Assembly (NCBI GenBank): GCA_004194705.1
Contig: SADC01000003.1
Span: forward strand, 1 to 64,000
Direction of reading: 5' to 3'
Source of the DNA: Ditylenchus dipsaci
Lineage: Eukaryota; Nematoda; Chromadorea; Rhabditida; Anguinidae
DNA length: 64,000 nt
The notes below the pieces were generated by a model. That model did no database searches and was not told the DNA's origin. It worked only from the letters and a program-made list of their open reading frames with translations. Made by a program: the position numbers and the translations under genes. Numbering within the stretch: position 1 is the first letter of the stretch; every line of letters starts with the position of its first letter. Below, one piece after another: positions 20,585-31,845 of this stretch.

Positions 20585-20885
20585 GGCCCAAAAAGACATT
20601 TCACAAAACGACATTTACCAAATCGAAATTTGGCAAAACGACATTAACCAAAACGACATTTGCCATGACGAAATTTGCCGAACGTGGATTTCGTCTGAAA
20701 AAGACTTATGAACTCCAATTCGATACTATTTTTTTAGGCAAAAAGTACGCTTGGGGAATTTCAGTTTGGAAAATGTCGTGTTGACAAATGTCTTTTCGCC
20801 AAATGTCGTTTTGTCAAATATAGTTTTGGCAAATGTCGTTTTGGCAAAGCGTACGTTTGGCAAATGTCGTTTTCGGCAAGTCTCA
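20585..20885. repeat. Foldback minisatellite, cgacatttgccaaa units
   Basis: The left half carries aaacgacatttaccaaa-type units; the right half carries the inverted tttggcaaatgtcgtttt units, with about 70 bp between. It lies just upstream of the paraplegin-like gene. Confidence 0.75.
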
Positions 20886-20994
20886 CCTAGCCCTATTTGA
20901 CATGATCCTGATCTTTGATTACCTCTTGTGCAAATTATTCTTGTGCCTGGATACTTATTTCATGTTATTTACCAGTCTTTTTCTTTTTGCAGAT

Positions 20995-23073
20995 ATGAAG
21001 CTACCAAGAATATCTCATATCAATCGTACATTTTCATTGATTTTACTCGAGTCTCGTGTGAAGTCGACATTTCTAGTCTGTAGAGGATTATTTACGTCAC
21101 AAACCCTTTGGCAACAACAAGGTTCAAAATATAAGTATAGGATATACTTCACCATATTTCAAGAAAATTTGAAATTTTTTAGACGCGCAAAGAGAAAAAT
21201 CTTCAGAGTCAAACCCAAAATCACCGCCATCTCGATACAGTCTTGGGCAAATGCTCAGATCTGGGAACTGGAATAAGTTAAGTGATGAGTTCAGAATAGA
21301 GTATCGGAAAACTGATGGCGGGAAAAAAGAGTATCAGGAAAATATGACAGGTATGTAATTCAGTGGTTCAACCAATGTAGCAAAAAAGGCGCTGTTTGGT
21401 CAATTAAAAGATTCAGCGTTAGTAGCAAATACCCCCTCCCACCCCCTAAAAATGTGATCCGCTAAAATTGCTGTAACTACATTTTAGAACAACAATATAG
21501 GCTCAGAACTTAGACTAAGGGGCATAGTTACACCGGCGCAGCCGCGAGCGCTCCAAAATTTTCGCATCCGGCGCCTGGCGCCGCCGGGCTTTTTCAAAAA
21601 TAGCTCCAGCGCCGGCGGTGGTGCAACTATGCTCAGGGGTAAGCCAACGTAAAGAAGTTGGGACTGAAAAATGTCTTACACATTTTTTCTGGGTCTGGCA
21701 CTGGTGTTTGATTATTTTTTCGTATGGTTTTATAAGATAAAAATTTTAGGGGGAGGGTATTCGCAACTAGGATCAAAGAATCTTAGGTGTCATTATTGTG
21801 GCTATTGTGGTTTCTGCTCTTGTGACCATTGGCATTTTTCAATATCAAAGGAAAAATCACTATGTCGTGTTGAATTCGAAAATGCCAGCCATTCCGTGGC
21901 AAAAGTTCCATAGAGAGTATTTAGAGAAGGACAAAGTTAGTCTTCAGTTAATTTGCGATTATTTAAAACTCAGTTGAAAAAATATCATTTTAGGTGAAAA
22001 CAATTGTTTATTATCCCGCCCATCATGTGGGTGAAGTCTTCCTTCATGATGAGTCTGAAAAAATTAACCCAAGTATGCCCCCAAGGGGTAGAACATCAGA
22101 AATTACACATAAAATTTCGTCATTCCTGTTTGTAAGTCACCATTTAGACCATTTTTTCGCCTACCTGTAAATTACTTTCTTATTTCTAGCAGGGAGAGGA
22201 CAATCTTCCGCATCTTCGCTTCAGATATTCAGGAAAACTTAAGGAGTTAGAAGATTCTATCATGGAGTTTCATCGCTTGGCTGGCTCTCCTTCCGAACCA
22301 GGCATACATTTTGATGTGAATGCATTTCCCACCATTAGGTTAGTCTCTTCAGAAAAATCGGTCGAGATCTCAGTTGCTTTTTAAGCTGCAAAGAGAAGTA
22401 ACTTCAATAAAAATGATAAATTTGTAAAAAATGTGCTGGTGAGTTAGGTACTTGTTCACTTAGCGGGGAGGGCGGTTGCTTGCATTTGAAAATATTCTGT
22501 AAATCATTTTTAAACGACTGCTAAGTGATTTTTCTATGATTGAAACATTCAAAAAATTGTTTTCTCCCAATTTTCAACATTCAAATTTGATTTTTTTGAA
22601 AAAACTAATTTGAGCAAAATTTTACTTTTTGCCTTGGGGGACTAAGGAAAATCAAGATTTTCGTCAAATTGTGGTCTAAAAAATTGATTTTTTAATTGTT
22701 TCTTTCATACATGAAAGAGTCAGAGAACAACTTTTTAACGCTTCAAGCACTTAAAAATTACTTTGAAATCGTTAAAATATTATTCTTAAAATATCATAAA
22801 ATGCGCACCCGAGCCATCCGCCAGCCACCCCCCCCCCTAAGTGAACAAGTGCCGTGAGCCTTTTCTAATCACTCTAAATTTACCTATAGATTTAATCACA
22901 AGATAATTTTATACAGTTTTGTAAATTTTGGTTGGTGTTATTTGACCTTTTGAAATATTTCCATTTTACGGTTATTGTAAAAGCAATGACTTTTCAGAGA
23001 ATTACAAGCTATTTCAATCGCCTGTGGATTAACATCTATAATCGGTGCCCTTTTCGTGCAGTTCTTCATGTGA
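20995..23073 (+). CDS. Paraplegin-like protein lacking AAA+ and protease domains
   Basis: Six exons: 20995-21121, 21183-21350, 21787-21935, 21994-22131, 22190-22338, 22998-23073, all GT-AG and in phase; 268 residues. TTTCTTTTTGCAG right before the ATG suits a spliced-leader site. Residues 1-40 (MKLPRISHINRTFSLILLES...) look like a mitochondrial presequence. TM1 is VIIVAIVVSALVTIGIF. Then comes an FtsH extracellular-type domain (IPWQKFHREYLEKDKVKTIV, VGEVFLHD, LRFRYSGKLKELEDSI) and TM2 (ISIACGLTSIIGALFVQFF), then TGA. In SPG7/AFG3 m-AAA proteases this order precedes the ATPase and M41 zinc protease. Here the frame stops and AATAAA follows 85 bases later. The product would sit in the inner membrane facing the intermembrane space. 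It could be an adaptor or inhibitor of the m-AAA complex, or a decayed gene. The 5' splice choice of exon 5 (with or without CAG) is open. Confidence 0.75.
21522..21642. repeat. GC-rich palindromic element in an intron
   Basis: The arms gcatagttacaccggcgcag and its near complement (cgccggcggtggtgcaactatgc) flank a very GC-rich centre (gcgcctggcgccgccgg). It lies in intron 2 of the paraplegin-like gene. Composition is strikingly unlike its AT-rich surroundings. Confidence 0.7.
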
Positions 23074-23157
23074 AGTCGCAGAATGATCTAACGTAGATAG
23101 TGATAGCAAAAGCCTTCTGTAATTGTCTTGTTACTGTTGTCTCTCTATTGTGGTGTA

Positions 23158-23163
23158 AATAAA
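23158..23163 (+). terminator. Poly(A) signal, paraplegin-like gene
   Basis: AATAAA 85 bases after the stop codon. The minus-strand neighbour has its own AATAAA at 23203-23208 on the complement, only 40 bp away. Confidence 0.7.
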
Positions 23164-23202
23164 GTTATTGGAGATCTCAAATCTATGCCTTAACTATTTT
23201 CT

Positions 23203-23208
23203 TTTATT
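23203..23208 (-). terminator. Poly(A) signal, minus-strand neighbour
   Basis: TTTATT on the plus strand (AATAAA on the minus strand), about 66 bases after the TAA at 23274. Confidence 0.6.
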
Positions 23209-23273
23209 AGCCTCCTTTGTAAACCCAAGTATTTAAGTAAAGTAACAGTATTGTACAAATCACATAATAGATG

Positions 23274-24478
23274 CTATTTAAGATCCTCTGAAAATCCTCC
23301 AAAAGCTAGGTTGAGGGCGAATCTGGTAGGGTGATTTCTCGGCCTCGTCCTTCGCACCATTACAGCCCTAGGGCCTTCTTGGGTTAGTCCACCGTGGACT
23401 CCTAGCTCAATTTCACTAGCATCATCCACCACTGGCAATGGCTGCTTCCACATGCGGCAGTTCATGGGCGAGAAGAAGCAGTTGTGATTGTACTTATTGG
23501 CTTGCACTTGTGTTTTGGTTGCAAAAGCTGGTGCTGAGGTAGTTCGGATTGCTCTGTTGTTGTCCATACCAGCTTGCATTGCCATTGAATAAGCTTGTTG
23601 AGAGAGAAGTGCATCTCTTAGAGGACTACTTATTTCTGGCATTTGTATTCTCTGGTCCTTCTGCTGGTTAAGCTGGTTGTTTTCTTCTCCTTTCAGCTGA
23701 CTGAAAATTTGGAGATTAGAGAATTGAAAATATTTATTTGCAGCAATGTTTGGTGTTAAAATGAGATTTTTTTGTGAAAGCGGATTCGCAACGACGCAAA
23801 TGACTAACGTCACTGTGTAAAAATATACAATGCTATAAGATACAATTGAAGGTTAGCATAGGTACTTTTCGCCTTCTTTTCCGATGTTTTTGAATTCTCG
23901 CCTTTTAATTTCATTTATTTTTGGCTGTTCAATAATTTTTTATCTTTTTTAGCTTAGTGGAAAAAACGAAAATGTGGAAAAATGGGCCAAAAGGGTACGA
24001 CCCAATATTTTGTAAGGAAATTTTTTCAACAGCTAGTAACTTAACGGAGACTTTTATTTCATAGACAATTTAGTTCCTAAAACAAAGATCTCTAAAAATT
24101 CATTTCTGGTACGATTATGTTTATAATAAAAAAATTAAAAAATCTTAGCGACGCTATCCTCCCTTAATTGTGGAAATTAATTTTATGAAGGAAATTGGAA
24201 GGGTTTATCTTGAAAAAATAAGCTAATTTACTGAAAATAGCTTACTTCATAACGATTTGGGGATCATACAAATTCTCGGAATAGACAAATCCGTTGTCTT
24301 CAACCATGGCTTTTGGGTCAGGTCTGTACTTGATGCTTTTGCCATTGCCACCATTCAACACATCCCGCATTGCAATATAAGGCTTGGTTTTCATGTAAGG
24401 CGACAGAAAAGAGATGTTAGCTTCTACTAAGGCTGCTTGGCAGAATACAAACCGATGGCAAGCAACATCCTGATTGGC
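23274..24478 (-). CDS. Unknown protein with allatostatin-C-like C-x6-C loop (5' partial)
   Basis: Two exons are supported: 24478-24246 (acceptor ACCCTAG, donor ATGAA|GTAAGC, phase 2) and 23700-23274 (acceptor CCAAATTTTCAG, stop TAA). Together they give 219 residues. The upstream frame is closed by the TAG of the acceptor, so earlier exons are missing. The first exon has paired Cys (ACHRFVFC). The second has a Gln/Asn-rich part, then KYNHNCFFSPMNCRMWK, then a basic stretch (VRRTRPRNHPTR) and the end GGFSEDLK. CFFSPMNC matches the C-[YF]-F-x-P-x-x-C pattern of allatostatin C (CYFNPISC), a disulphide-looped neuropeptide. Against a neuropeptide: no dibasic sites flank it directly and it is internal. 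It could also be a secreted structural or cuticle protein. No signal peptide seen because the N-terminus was not found. Confidence 0.6.
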
Positions 24479-24489
24479 CTAGGGTTTTG

Positions 24490-25420
24490 GGTAGAAGTCC
24501 TGTGTGAAGTCATTTAGATAAGGAGAAATAAAATTAACAAATAAGTTTTTGGTTGAAAACCTGAAACAAAGTGGTAAATTGTGAATTTTTATTTCCTTTT
24601 CAATGCCCACTATATAGTAGTGGTAGTAAGAAGTTAATCAGGTTATGGTACGTATAACTAATTCAACACAAACAATTAGCATTTAGCCTGCACGAAATCA
24701 AATTAGACAATATAGTTCAAAGAATTAAATGCCACAACGTGGTTTACTCACTCACTTTATACCAGAATCAAACAGGAAACTGGGTTAATTTTTTACAAGA
24801 ATTGCTATAGTACTTGCTACAGTCTATAGTACAAGCAATCACGACGAAAATGCGTATTCTTTGAGGTAATGTACAGAAAAAACAACGCCTACTTTTGCTA
24901 ATCTACAAACAAAATAGTAAAACAAACAGTGATAATGGCAACCAACTTTTGGTGAACTAGTTTGTTCAACAAAAGTTTAGCCTTTGAGTGACCACGTATT
25001 TTGAACAAATTTTTTAGGATAAAAATGATTAGAACAATTTTTATATTTACGCCCTTTTCCCTCCCTAAAAGGGTTTAAGAAGTAAGGAATTTTTACGATA
25101 TTTAATTCAAGAATAGACTCAAGCCTACATTTTGCTGTGAATTTAGTCCCAGCAGCCCTTGACTTCTTTTATTAAACTAGATGATAATTTAAAAAAAAGA
25201 TGTGGTTAATTAGGTCAGAGAAGCCTGTGACCTGACTAGAAGTTATTTTGAGCCATGAACTTGTTTTTCTTGTCAAAAAAAAACGAAATTTGCGATTTTA
25301 TTAATTTTCCAACAATTTTTGTAAGCCCTCGATTGCACCACTTTAGGCGATTTAAAAAGCTGTAAATATACCACAGGTTATGACATTAAGTTTTTTGTTG
25401 TTGCTGCCGATAGAGAAGTT
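24490..25420. other. Region with no recognised gene
   Basis: AT-rich DNA that should hold the 5' exons or introns of the minus gene ending at 23274. I found no exon with good borders. One weak candidate acceptor, GTTTCAG, lies near 24560 on the minus strand. Confidence 0.4.
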
Positions 25421-25428
25421 ACTCTTTA

Positions 25429-25744
25429 CAGTCGCTTCTCGATTTAAAAGAGCATGTCCGTGCGTTACACGGAGAAAAGATGGGGGCCAGTAACTTTTTT
25501 CTTTCTTGCTGATTTTTTTTCATGTGCTTTCTTCTAGGTTTTTAAAGTTGTCTGCCTAATTTTTACAAGCAGTATTAGGTCATCAATGTCAGATTGAACG
25601 CGAAGCAAGTGAAAATGGGACGGTGAAAAAATTGCTGGTCCGCGCCTTAACTTTTTGAAACGCACGTGCATGCTCCTTTAACGACTCTCGATTTAACGCC
25701 CAATTTTGTGGTCTCCTTAGGGACTTTGAATCGAGAGGCGACTG
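25429..25744. mobile_element. Family A MITE with a family C foldback inside
   Basis: The outer ends cagtcgcttctcgatttaa and gaatcgagaggcgactg are flanked by TA. Inside, about 25445-25682, is a complete family C foldback (agagcatgtccgtgcg ... cgcacgtgcatgctcc). The family C copy inserted into the older family A copy. Confidence 0.8.
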
Positions 25745-25829
25745 TACAGCTAAATAAGAGACATGCTGTTTCCAAACAATTTCAAAGAATTTAAAACTGT
25801 ATATTTTGAGTAAAATATTGGATAGATCA

Positions 25830-26250
25830 CGGCTGCCATATGTTCTTTTTCAAAAAGATTTGTTTTTTTTGGAATCCCAAATCTTTTTTTTTTTTGAAAT
25901 TTTAGTAAAAATCATTTTTTTCGCTTCAAAATGGCAATAAGCCAAGGCTCGGAAATCAAAATTTTCAAATAAAGGACATTTTGGTAAAATAAAGGACATT
26001 TGGTCAAAAAGTGCCATTTTATCCAGTGCTTATTGATTTTTGAACAACAAAAATAAAGATTTTGACCTAAAATCTCAAAAATTCTAAAGATTTCGGATCT
26101 CAAATAAAGGACAAATCTTTAAATAAAGGACGTTTCCGATCCCTGCAATAAGCACTAAATAAAATGCACTTTTTCTTCAAAAATGGTCAAAACGTCCTTT
26201 TTTGACCAAATGTCCTTTTAAAAAATTCTTTGAGATGGCAGCTTTGGATT
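25830..26250. repeat. Dispersed repeat, caaaatggcaataagc type
   Basis: Contains gctgccatat...ttcaaaaa, caaaatggcaataagc and ggacatttggtcaaaa blocks in both directions. Relatives occur at 32705-32915 and 46265-46395. 26260-27260 has a possible short minus-strand ORF at 26288-26494 (with AATAAA) but no convincing gene. Confidence 0.55.
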
Positions 26251-27269
26251 AGATCATTTTTGTTAAATAAAACCATGCTGCTACATATTAAACAAAATAT
26301 AAGTGAATTTTATTAAGACGAGCAGACAAAGAACAGGCAATTGAAAAGGCGTAAGTCTGACAAAGAGTAAGAACCAATTTGGTTCTGCTGGTCATTTGCT
26401 GCTTGCACGGCACGGAAGTGAAGAAAAAAGCTATATTTATACTTGGAATATTCTTAAAATTTGAGGAGGAGGAACTCTTTTGTCCATGTAGCATATAATG
26501 AACAAAATAAAGGTTAAACTAAATGCCATAAAAGACAAACAAGAGTTTTTATATGAAAAATTACCATTTTTAAATATCGAAATTACTCACCTGTTTTTGT
26601 TTTAAAACTTTAAAATTTAATGAAATGTTAAAGTTTTGAGAAATACAATATTTTAACAGTGAACACGGGTAACAAGAAAAAAATAACACCAATTTCACAA
26701 GGCGAAAAATCCAAATTTGAGAAATACTCGTTAATTTTAAAAAATTTGACCTTATTAAGAATTGATAAAATTTGAAAGTTTTGAGTTTGAAGAAATACAA
26801 CATTTTGCAGGGTATAAATACTGGATTGGGAGCAATATTTCCGGTGCCTCAAAACTACAATTTCAGCAGAGGTCCCGCCCTTTAACGAAGAAACCAGTCA
26901 CCTGTTTTAGACACCAGCCGTGCCACTCTTTCACTGTGGGCAATTTGGTAAATTAACTAGAAGAAGGCGTGATCTAAATAATTACATTCTCAAGGAGCTT
27001 TTCGAATATATCAGGCTTAAATTCTACTCAATGAACCCTTTAGGGACCATTGGGATGAAAATAAAAACAATAAACATGTACACTTCTTGCATTCTAGAAT
27101 TTTGCAGGGAGCTTAAAAATAACTTATTAAGAAAAGTAGGAGGACAGTAATCAAATGTTTTTCTCTCTCGAAAACATAAGGTTGGATATTGAAAAATATA
27201 TGATGTGCAGTCAAAAAAGAATTGAATTAACAAATGTATTTTTTATTCGTAAGAAATCTGCCGATTACA

Positions 27270-27790
27270 TTTACCGTATCTTCTGTAGTTGGGAAGTCGA
27301 CCACCTTATTTTCCAGGGGTGGCCTAATTAGAAGGAACAACCCTATGCATTTGGACACTTCGACGCCCAGCACACAGCGTCAAAGCAAACAAATTTTAAA
27401 GGCAAAACATAACGGCCGATAATAACCAGGATTGTTCAAGCGCCGGCGCTTAAACAATCCTGATAATAACACCCGGCTTAAAATTGATAAAGTTTTCTGA
27501 CGTAGACTTTTTCCGCTCTTGATGTAATGACACTCTTAATTTTAAAAAACTAACAAGGGCAGTCTAAAATAACTCCAGGGCGACCCTGTTAGAGGGGCTC
27601 GCCTTATTTTTCGATCATTTTTAGGGAGGCGCCTAATTAGAGAGGACGGACAGCATCCTAAGTGCACTCCTCTCGCTGAAGAGATGCTTTTTGGGGATCT
27701 ACGGCTAGAGAACTCCTACATTTTGGGAGTAAGTTCATTTAGGATATTAGGGAGAGGACGCACTATTACAGGAAATACTGTGATACTACT
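27270..27790. repeat. Inverted-repeat region related to family B
   Basis: Begins accgtatcttctgtagttg, contains two cct-attttt-aggggtggcctaattag blocks, an attgttcaagcgccggcgct palindrome at about 27432, and ends near aggaaatactgtgatac. Probably a diverged or composite family B element. 27790-28070 shows nothing coding. Confidence 0.45.
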
Positions 27791-28091
27791 TTAACTAGAG
27801 TCAACAGGCGCCTATCGGCGCCTTAATCGCGTCTGTAATGCGTGAGGTTCGGTAAAAAAATTCACATCCTATATATCCTATAAACCAAGCGGCACATGCA
27901 CCCCTCTCACATGGCCGGCATTTTTGGACCATTAACCCTTGCTCGCCCCTTACTCTTCAACTAAATTCTATCTAAACGAACATGCGCACAATGGCGCTTT
28001 TTTCTTCGTTTTCTTTCGCAAAAAGTGTAACATTTTCATTCGCTTCCCCATACTACCATTGCTTTTATGACTTCAAAAGTCTACTTTTGCT

Positions 28092-28150
28092 GAAACAGAT
28101 GTTTGCTACCACCAGGATTTGAACCTGTGACCCCAAAAACTTGCCTTTGA
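28092..28150 (-). pseudogene. tRNA 3' half or SINE fragment
   Basis: On the minus strand: ggggtcacaggttcaaatcc, followed by tggtggtagca. CAGG-TTCAAAT-CCTG forms a T arm with a B-box consensus. No matching 5' half of a tRNA is evident, so I call it a fragment. 28150-29300 holds AT-rich sequence without a supported exon. Confidence 0.45.
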
Positions 28151-29307
28151 TAGGTTTGTTTTTCTTTATTGACCAAGAATGCAGCGTGCGCGAAGTATAT
28201 GCGATAGCGAGCTCTACCCTAATAACGTATGCACATGGGGGTGGAAAGCGTTGAAAAACGCGACTAAAAAGCAAAAAGCGTCACAGAGCTTCACCTCCAT
28301 AATATAGATCCTTGATATAATAACACTTCGAGTCAGTCTCTGAGAGTTCTCTCACACCAAAACTCACCCTCGATACTAAAGCACCTTCAATATTAGAGCA
28401 CCTTTGGTCGGTCCCGAGGGGTACTCTCATATACAGGTTCCACTGTTCTCATCCCAGGGTTGAAGCCAAGGAAATGAAATATTTTCGCTAGAATAAATAG
28501 AACATTCAAAAGTTTTCTGCTGCTTCATTTAAATTGTTTTTAAGATATTTAAAAATTAGCGTAGACATTTTACAAAGCACATCTTAAACACCACAAACTA
28601 TTTGCGTAAATATGATGATATATTTTTGAAAACAGGAATAAAAAATTTAAAAATAGAAAACACTGCTGATCAATCGTCATGCTAAGGCACAATTCAGACT
28701 TAAAATATCTTTTTGGGAATCATCCCCCCTCAAAACAGCTTTTTAAAGCAACCAATCTGTTGGAGTAGGCACAGTATATTCTGCAATATATTTTATTCCC
28801 ACTCACATGCACAACTACTTATAAGTTATCTGAGCTCATTATAATATCGGTGTGCTACCAAAATAAGGAAGATCTAGCGCAAAAGGCACCAGCTCAAAGA
28901 TTATTTATATAATTTGTTCCAACTCCCAAGATAATTCCGATTGCGTAACAGACAAACAACACAGTCTAACTAGTTGTCGCAGTTTTTGAACCTTTACATA
29001 AATAACTTATAAACTGACGACGAAAATTGCGGATTTTTTGTAATATTTTATTTATACCAAGAATATATTAGAATAAGAATTCTGCAAAACAGTGATACCT
29101 ATTTTCGCACACTAGCTATTTTTCTCATCTGGCTGAACCTAATATTTGTTTATTTAACTTTTGGAAGTTGCTTGACTTTTATTTAAAAAAATTAAAAATG
29201 GCCTAAAATCAAGTATCAGTAAAATAAAATAAACAATGAAAGAAACATTTCAAACACTCTCTTTCGAAAATCTTAATTTTATTCAGAAAAAACGGAGGAG
29301 CCTTTTT

Positions 29308-29530
29308 ACGACCATGTTCACGGTGGTCTGGTGGTCCTGCATCAATTAAAAATTTTTCCTAATCATAAATCTACTGTTCGGATTTTTTAACTTGGTTTCT
29401 AACAAAACAAGACCTAGAATTAAAGTTTAGGTTTAGTTTTGCTAGAAACTCGGTAAAAAAGTACGTAAATTCAACGATTAAGAAAAAATTTTGAATTTGC
29501 GGGGGATTACCAGACCACCGTGTGCATGGT
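29308..29530. mobile_element. Foldback MITE, family C
   Basis: Ends gaccatgttcacggtggtct and the inverted accaccgtgtgcatggtc, with the family core ttggtttctaacaaaacaag in between. Confidence 0.7.
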
Positions 29531-29591
29531 CTTTTGTGGATGCGCACCGAATGAACTCTCGAAACATATCCGCATTTACGTACGCAAATCA

Positions 29592-30539
29592 TAGTGGGGC
29601 GCCCGTCTGACGCCGTCCGGCCGGGCCGTCCCCAGTGTTTGGACTTTTAGAAAAGGGTCGTACTCGTACTCGTACTTCGTACCGCTAAATTTTAACCGTC
29701 GTACTTCGTACTCGTACATCGTACAACGAAAATTTTAAGCTCGTACATCGTACTCGTACCTCTAAAATTTCTTCTCGTACTTCGTACTCGTACCTCGTAC
29801 AACAAAATTTTTTGCTCGTACTTCGTACTCGTACTTTGTATAAAAACGGATTAGATATTCAGGGAAAAATTTGAAAAAAAAATATTTTGCAATGTCTTTT
29901 TCATTAAAAGACATTAAGATTCGGCTTTTTAGTGGTAAAGCGCCAGTATTTGCTTTGTGATTTATAAATATTTGTATTTTAGTTCGTACTTCGTACTCGT
30001 ACCTCGTACCTCTAAAATTTCTTCTCGTACTTCGTACTCGTACCTCGTACCACAAAATTTTAAGCTCGTACATCGTACTCGTACTCCGTACCTCTGAAAT
30101 TTCTTCTCGTACTTCGTACTCGTAGTACGAGTACGTGTACGAGTACGAAGTACGAGTACGAGGTCCAAACACTACCCGTCCCGTTCGGACGGTCTACCAA
30201 TTGACCCAACAAATATGGATGGTCTTCTTTCTAGAACACAAACTGACATCTTCTAGTGCCGAAAACACAGCGACCGTCGTTGCCCGTCCACCTATTTTTA
30301 ATCGACCGGCCGCACCGTCCTACAAATTGTGATTTTTCGAAGAAAAAACATTTTTTCGGACGGTGGCAACCGGTCGACCGCCAAAATAGACAGACAAGGA
30401 AGGTCGATCTGTTTTTTTGCATTAAAACAAGGTAGCTTATGTTCTAAAAAGTAGACCGTCCAGATTTGATAGGCGGATTGTTAGACCGTCCGATCAGGAC
30501 GGCGACTGGACGGGCCCGGAGGACGGGCGCCCCACTATG
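29592..30539. mobile_element. Nested element with agtggggcgcccgtc ends
   Basis: Inverted ends catagtggggcgcccgtc and gacgggcgccccactatg. Sub-terminal ggccgtcc-type units repeat inwards (gaccgtccgatcaggacgg). The flanks tacgtacgcaa on both sides suggest insertion into another palindrome. Another element (29635-30172) is inserted in the middle. Confidence 0.75.
29635..30172. repeat. cgtactcgtacttcgtac minisatellite foldback
   Basis: Ends gtgtttggac and gtccaaacac are inverted. The body is tandem cgtactcgtacttcgtac units separated by ctaaaatttcttct or aaaattttaagct spacers, with an interruption at 29840-29975, finishing in a perfect palindrome (cgtagtacgagtacg). Spurious ORFs with Tyr-Glu-Val-Arg repeats arise from it. 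Confidence 0.85.
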
Positions 30540-30599
30540 ACGCAAATACGTACGCACCTGCGGATGCGAATACGGATCCGGATGGGTTTCTCTCAATAC

Positions 30600-30900
30600 A
30601 TCCGGATGCTCAATACATCTGGACGTGTTGTGAGAGCGCCCTTAGGCCCGCAACTCTCCCAATAGCGCACACCCATTTATGAAACATGCGTGCGCTATCG
30701 GGAGAGTTGCGGGCATAAATGATGAAAATATAGTGTTGAACAAAAACGATCGGCAAAATCGGAATCTTTGAGATTTTCTGCACTAGGCTGGCAAATTACA
30801 TTCAGCAAAAAGCTTCGAAATTTAGGGTAAAAAAAGTGTCGGACCCTAGGCGGGAACGAACTTTTTGGGGTTACGTTATTAACAAAGTCGACTGTAACAG
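30600..30900. repeat. Inverted cgcaactctccc repeat and truncated family A end
   Basis: At 30648-30715 gcccgcaactctcccaatag and its complement face each other. At 30735-30896 is the right half of a family A element (gtcggaccctaggcgggaac ... gtcgactgta) without its left half. 30900-31250 holds no supported exon. Confidence 0.6.
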
Positions 30901-31254
30901 TTTTGCCAACCCTGCTGTATACACAGACGAGAGGTCTGAAAACATAGTTTCAACCTCTTTCAAACTTTTGCTAGAAGTGGATCATACCAGAACTCACACA
31001 CCCTTGGTGCCTAACACTGCTTCTAACGAACCATCTGGAATTGCTTGAGCAGATCCATATCCATGCTATTAACCAATGTCATGACTTTGGAAAGCTATAA
31101 GAGAGCTTCTAACAGCTTCTAACTTTCTTTACTCTACATTACGACGGACTAGACACAGACCTTTTTTATTATCAAAACACAGTAAAAAACGATACCAAAA
31201 TTTAGTTTTGAAAAAGGTTATCTCATTGGTATGTTGCACTAACCCAAATAAAAG

Positions 31255-31845
31255 GCTCTAGGTCAATTCATCGACGGTCAGTTCGTCGACGGTCAACTCG
31301 TCGACATTTTCGGTAGAAACAGCGACTCGAATACCTTACCTCACACAACTCCCATTTAGTGACATTTATTTGCCGCCGGAGGCGACGGTGTTTTTTGAAG
31401 GTGCCCAACTATGTCCAGGTGGAGGTACCGAGGAAGTGTTACCCACTGGGGTACCTAGGAGGTTGCAAACAGTTTTAAGTACCAAGAAGGAGGTACTCAA
31501 GTGGCAGTACCTAGGTGAGAGTATCCAGGTGGATGTAACCGGGAGGTGGTACTCTGAAGGTGTTACCCAGGTGGCGGTATCCAGGTAAGTATCATTAAGA
31601 GTTAGTAACCAAGGAAAATTAAAAAGGGGGCACCCGGTGGTGGTTCATAGGCAGGGGAGAGTACCCAGGGGCGTCCTTTGGCCTTAGCGCCTTCTCTAGT
31701 TACGGGGTTAGTTAGGGTTTATATTAGGATTAGGAAAAAAGCCATTTTAAATCGAGTTTATATTTAATTACTCAATTTACATGGTAAAACTGAGATTGAC
31801 GAAAATGTCGACGAATTGACCTGTCGACGAATTGTCCGCCGCCCC
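31255..31845. repeat. Foldback with gtcgacgaattgacc arms
   Basis: Arms: aattcatcgacggtcagttc-gtcgacggtcaactcgtcg on the left, cgacgaattgacctgtcgac on the right. The centre (31395-31670) has diverged caggtggaggtaccgagg units related to the 3.7/11/13 kb repeat. 31850-32700 is AT-rich with nothing coding. Confidence 0.65.

Noticed and set aside
22825..22840. Poly(C) and poly(G) runs (also near 15870, 17270, 17465, 39890, 62432)
   Set aside because: No array structure or motif around them; treated as simple sequence, not CRISPR or G-quadruplex arrays.
29762..30172. 136-residue ORF with Tyr-Glu-Val-Arg repeats
   Set aside because: Translation of the cgtactcgtacttcgtac minisatellite; open in several frames only because the unit length is a multiple of three.
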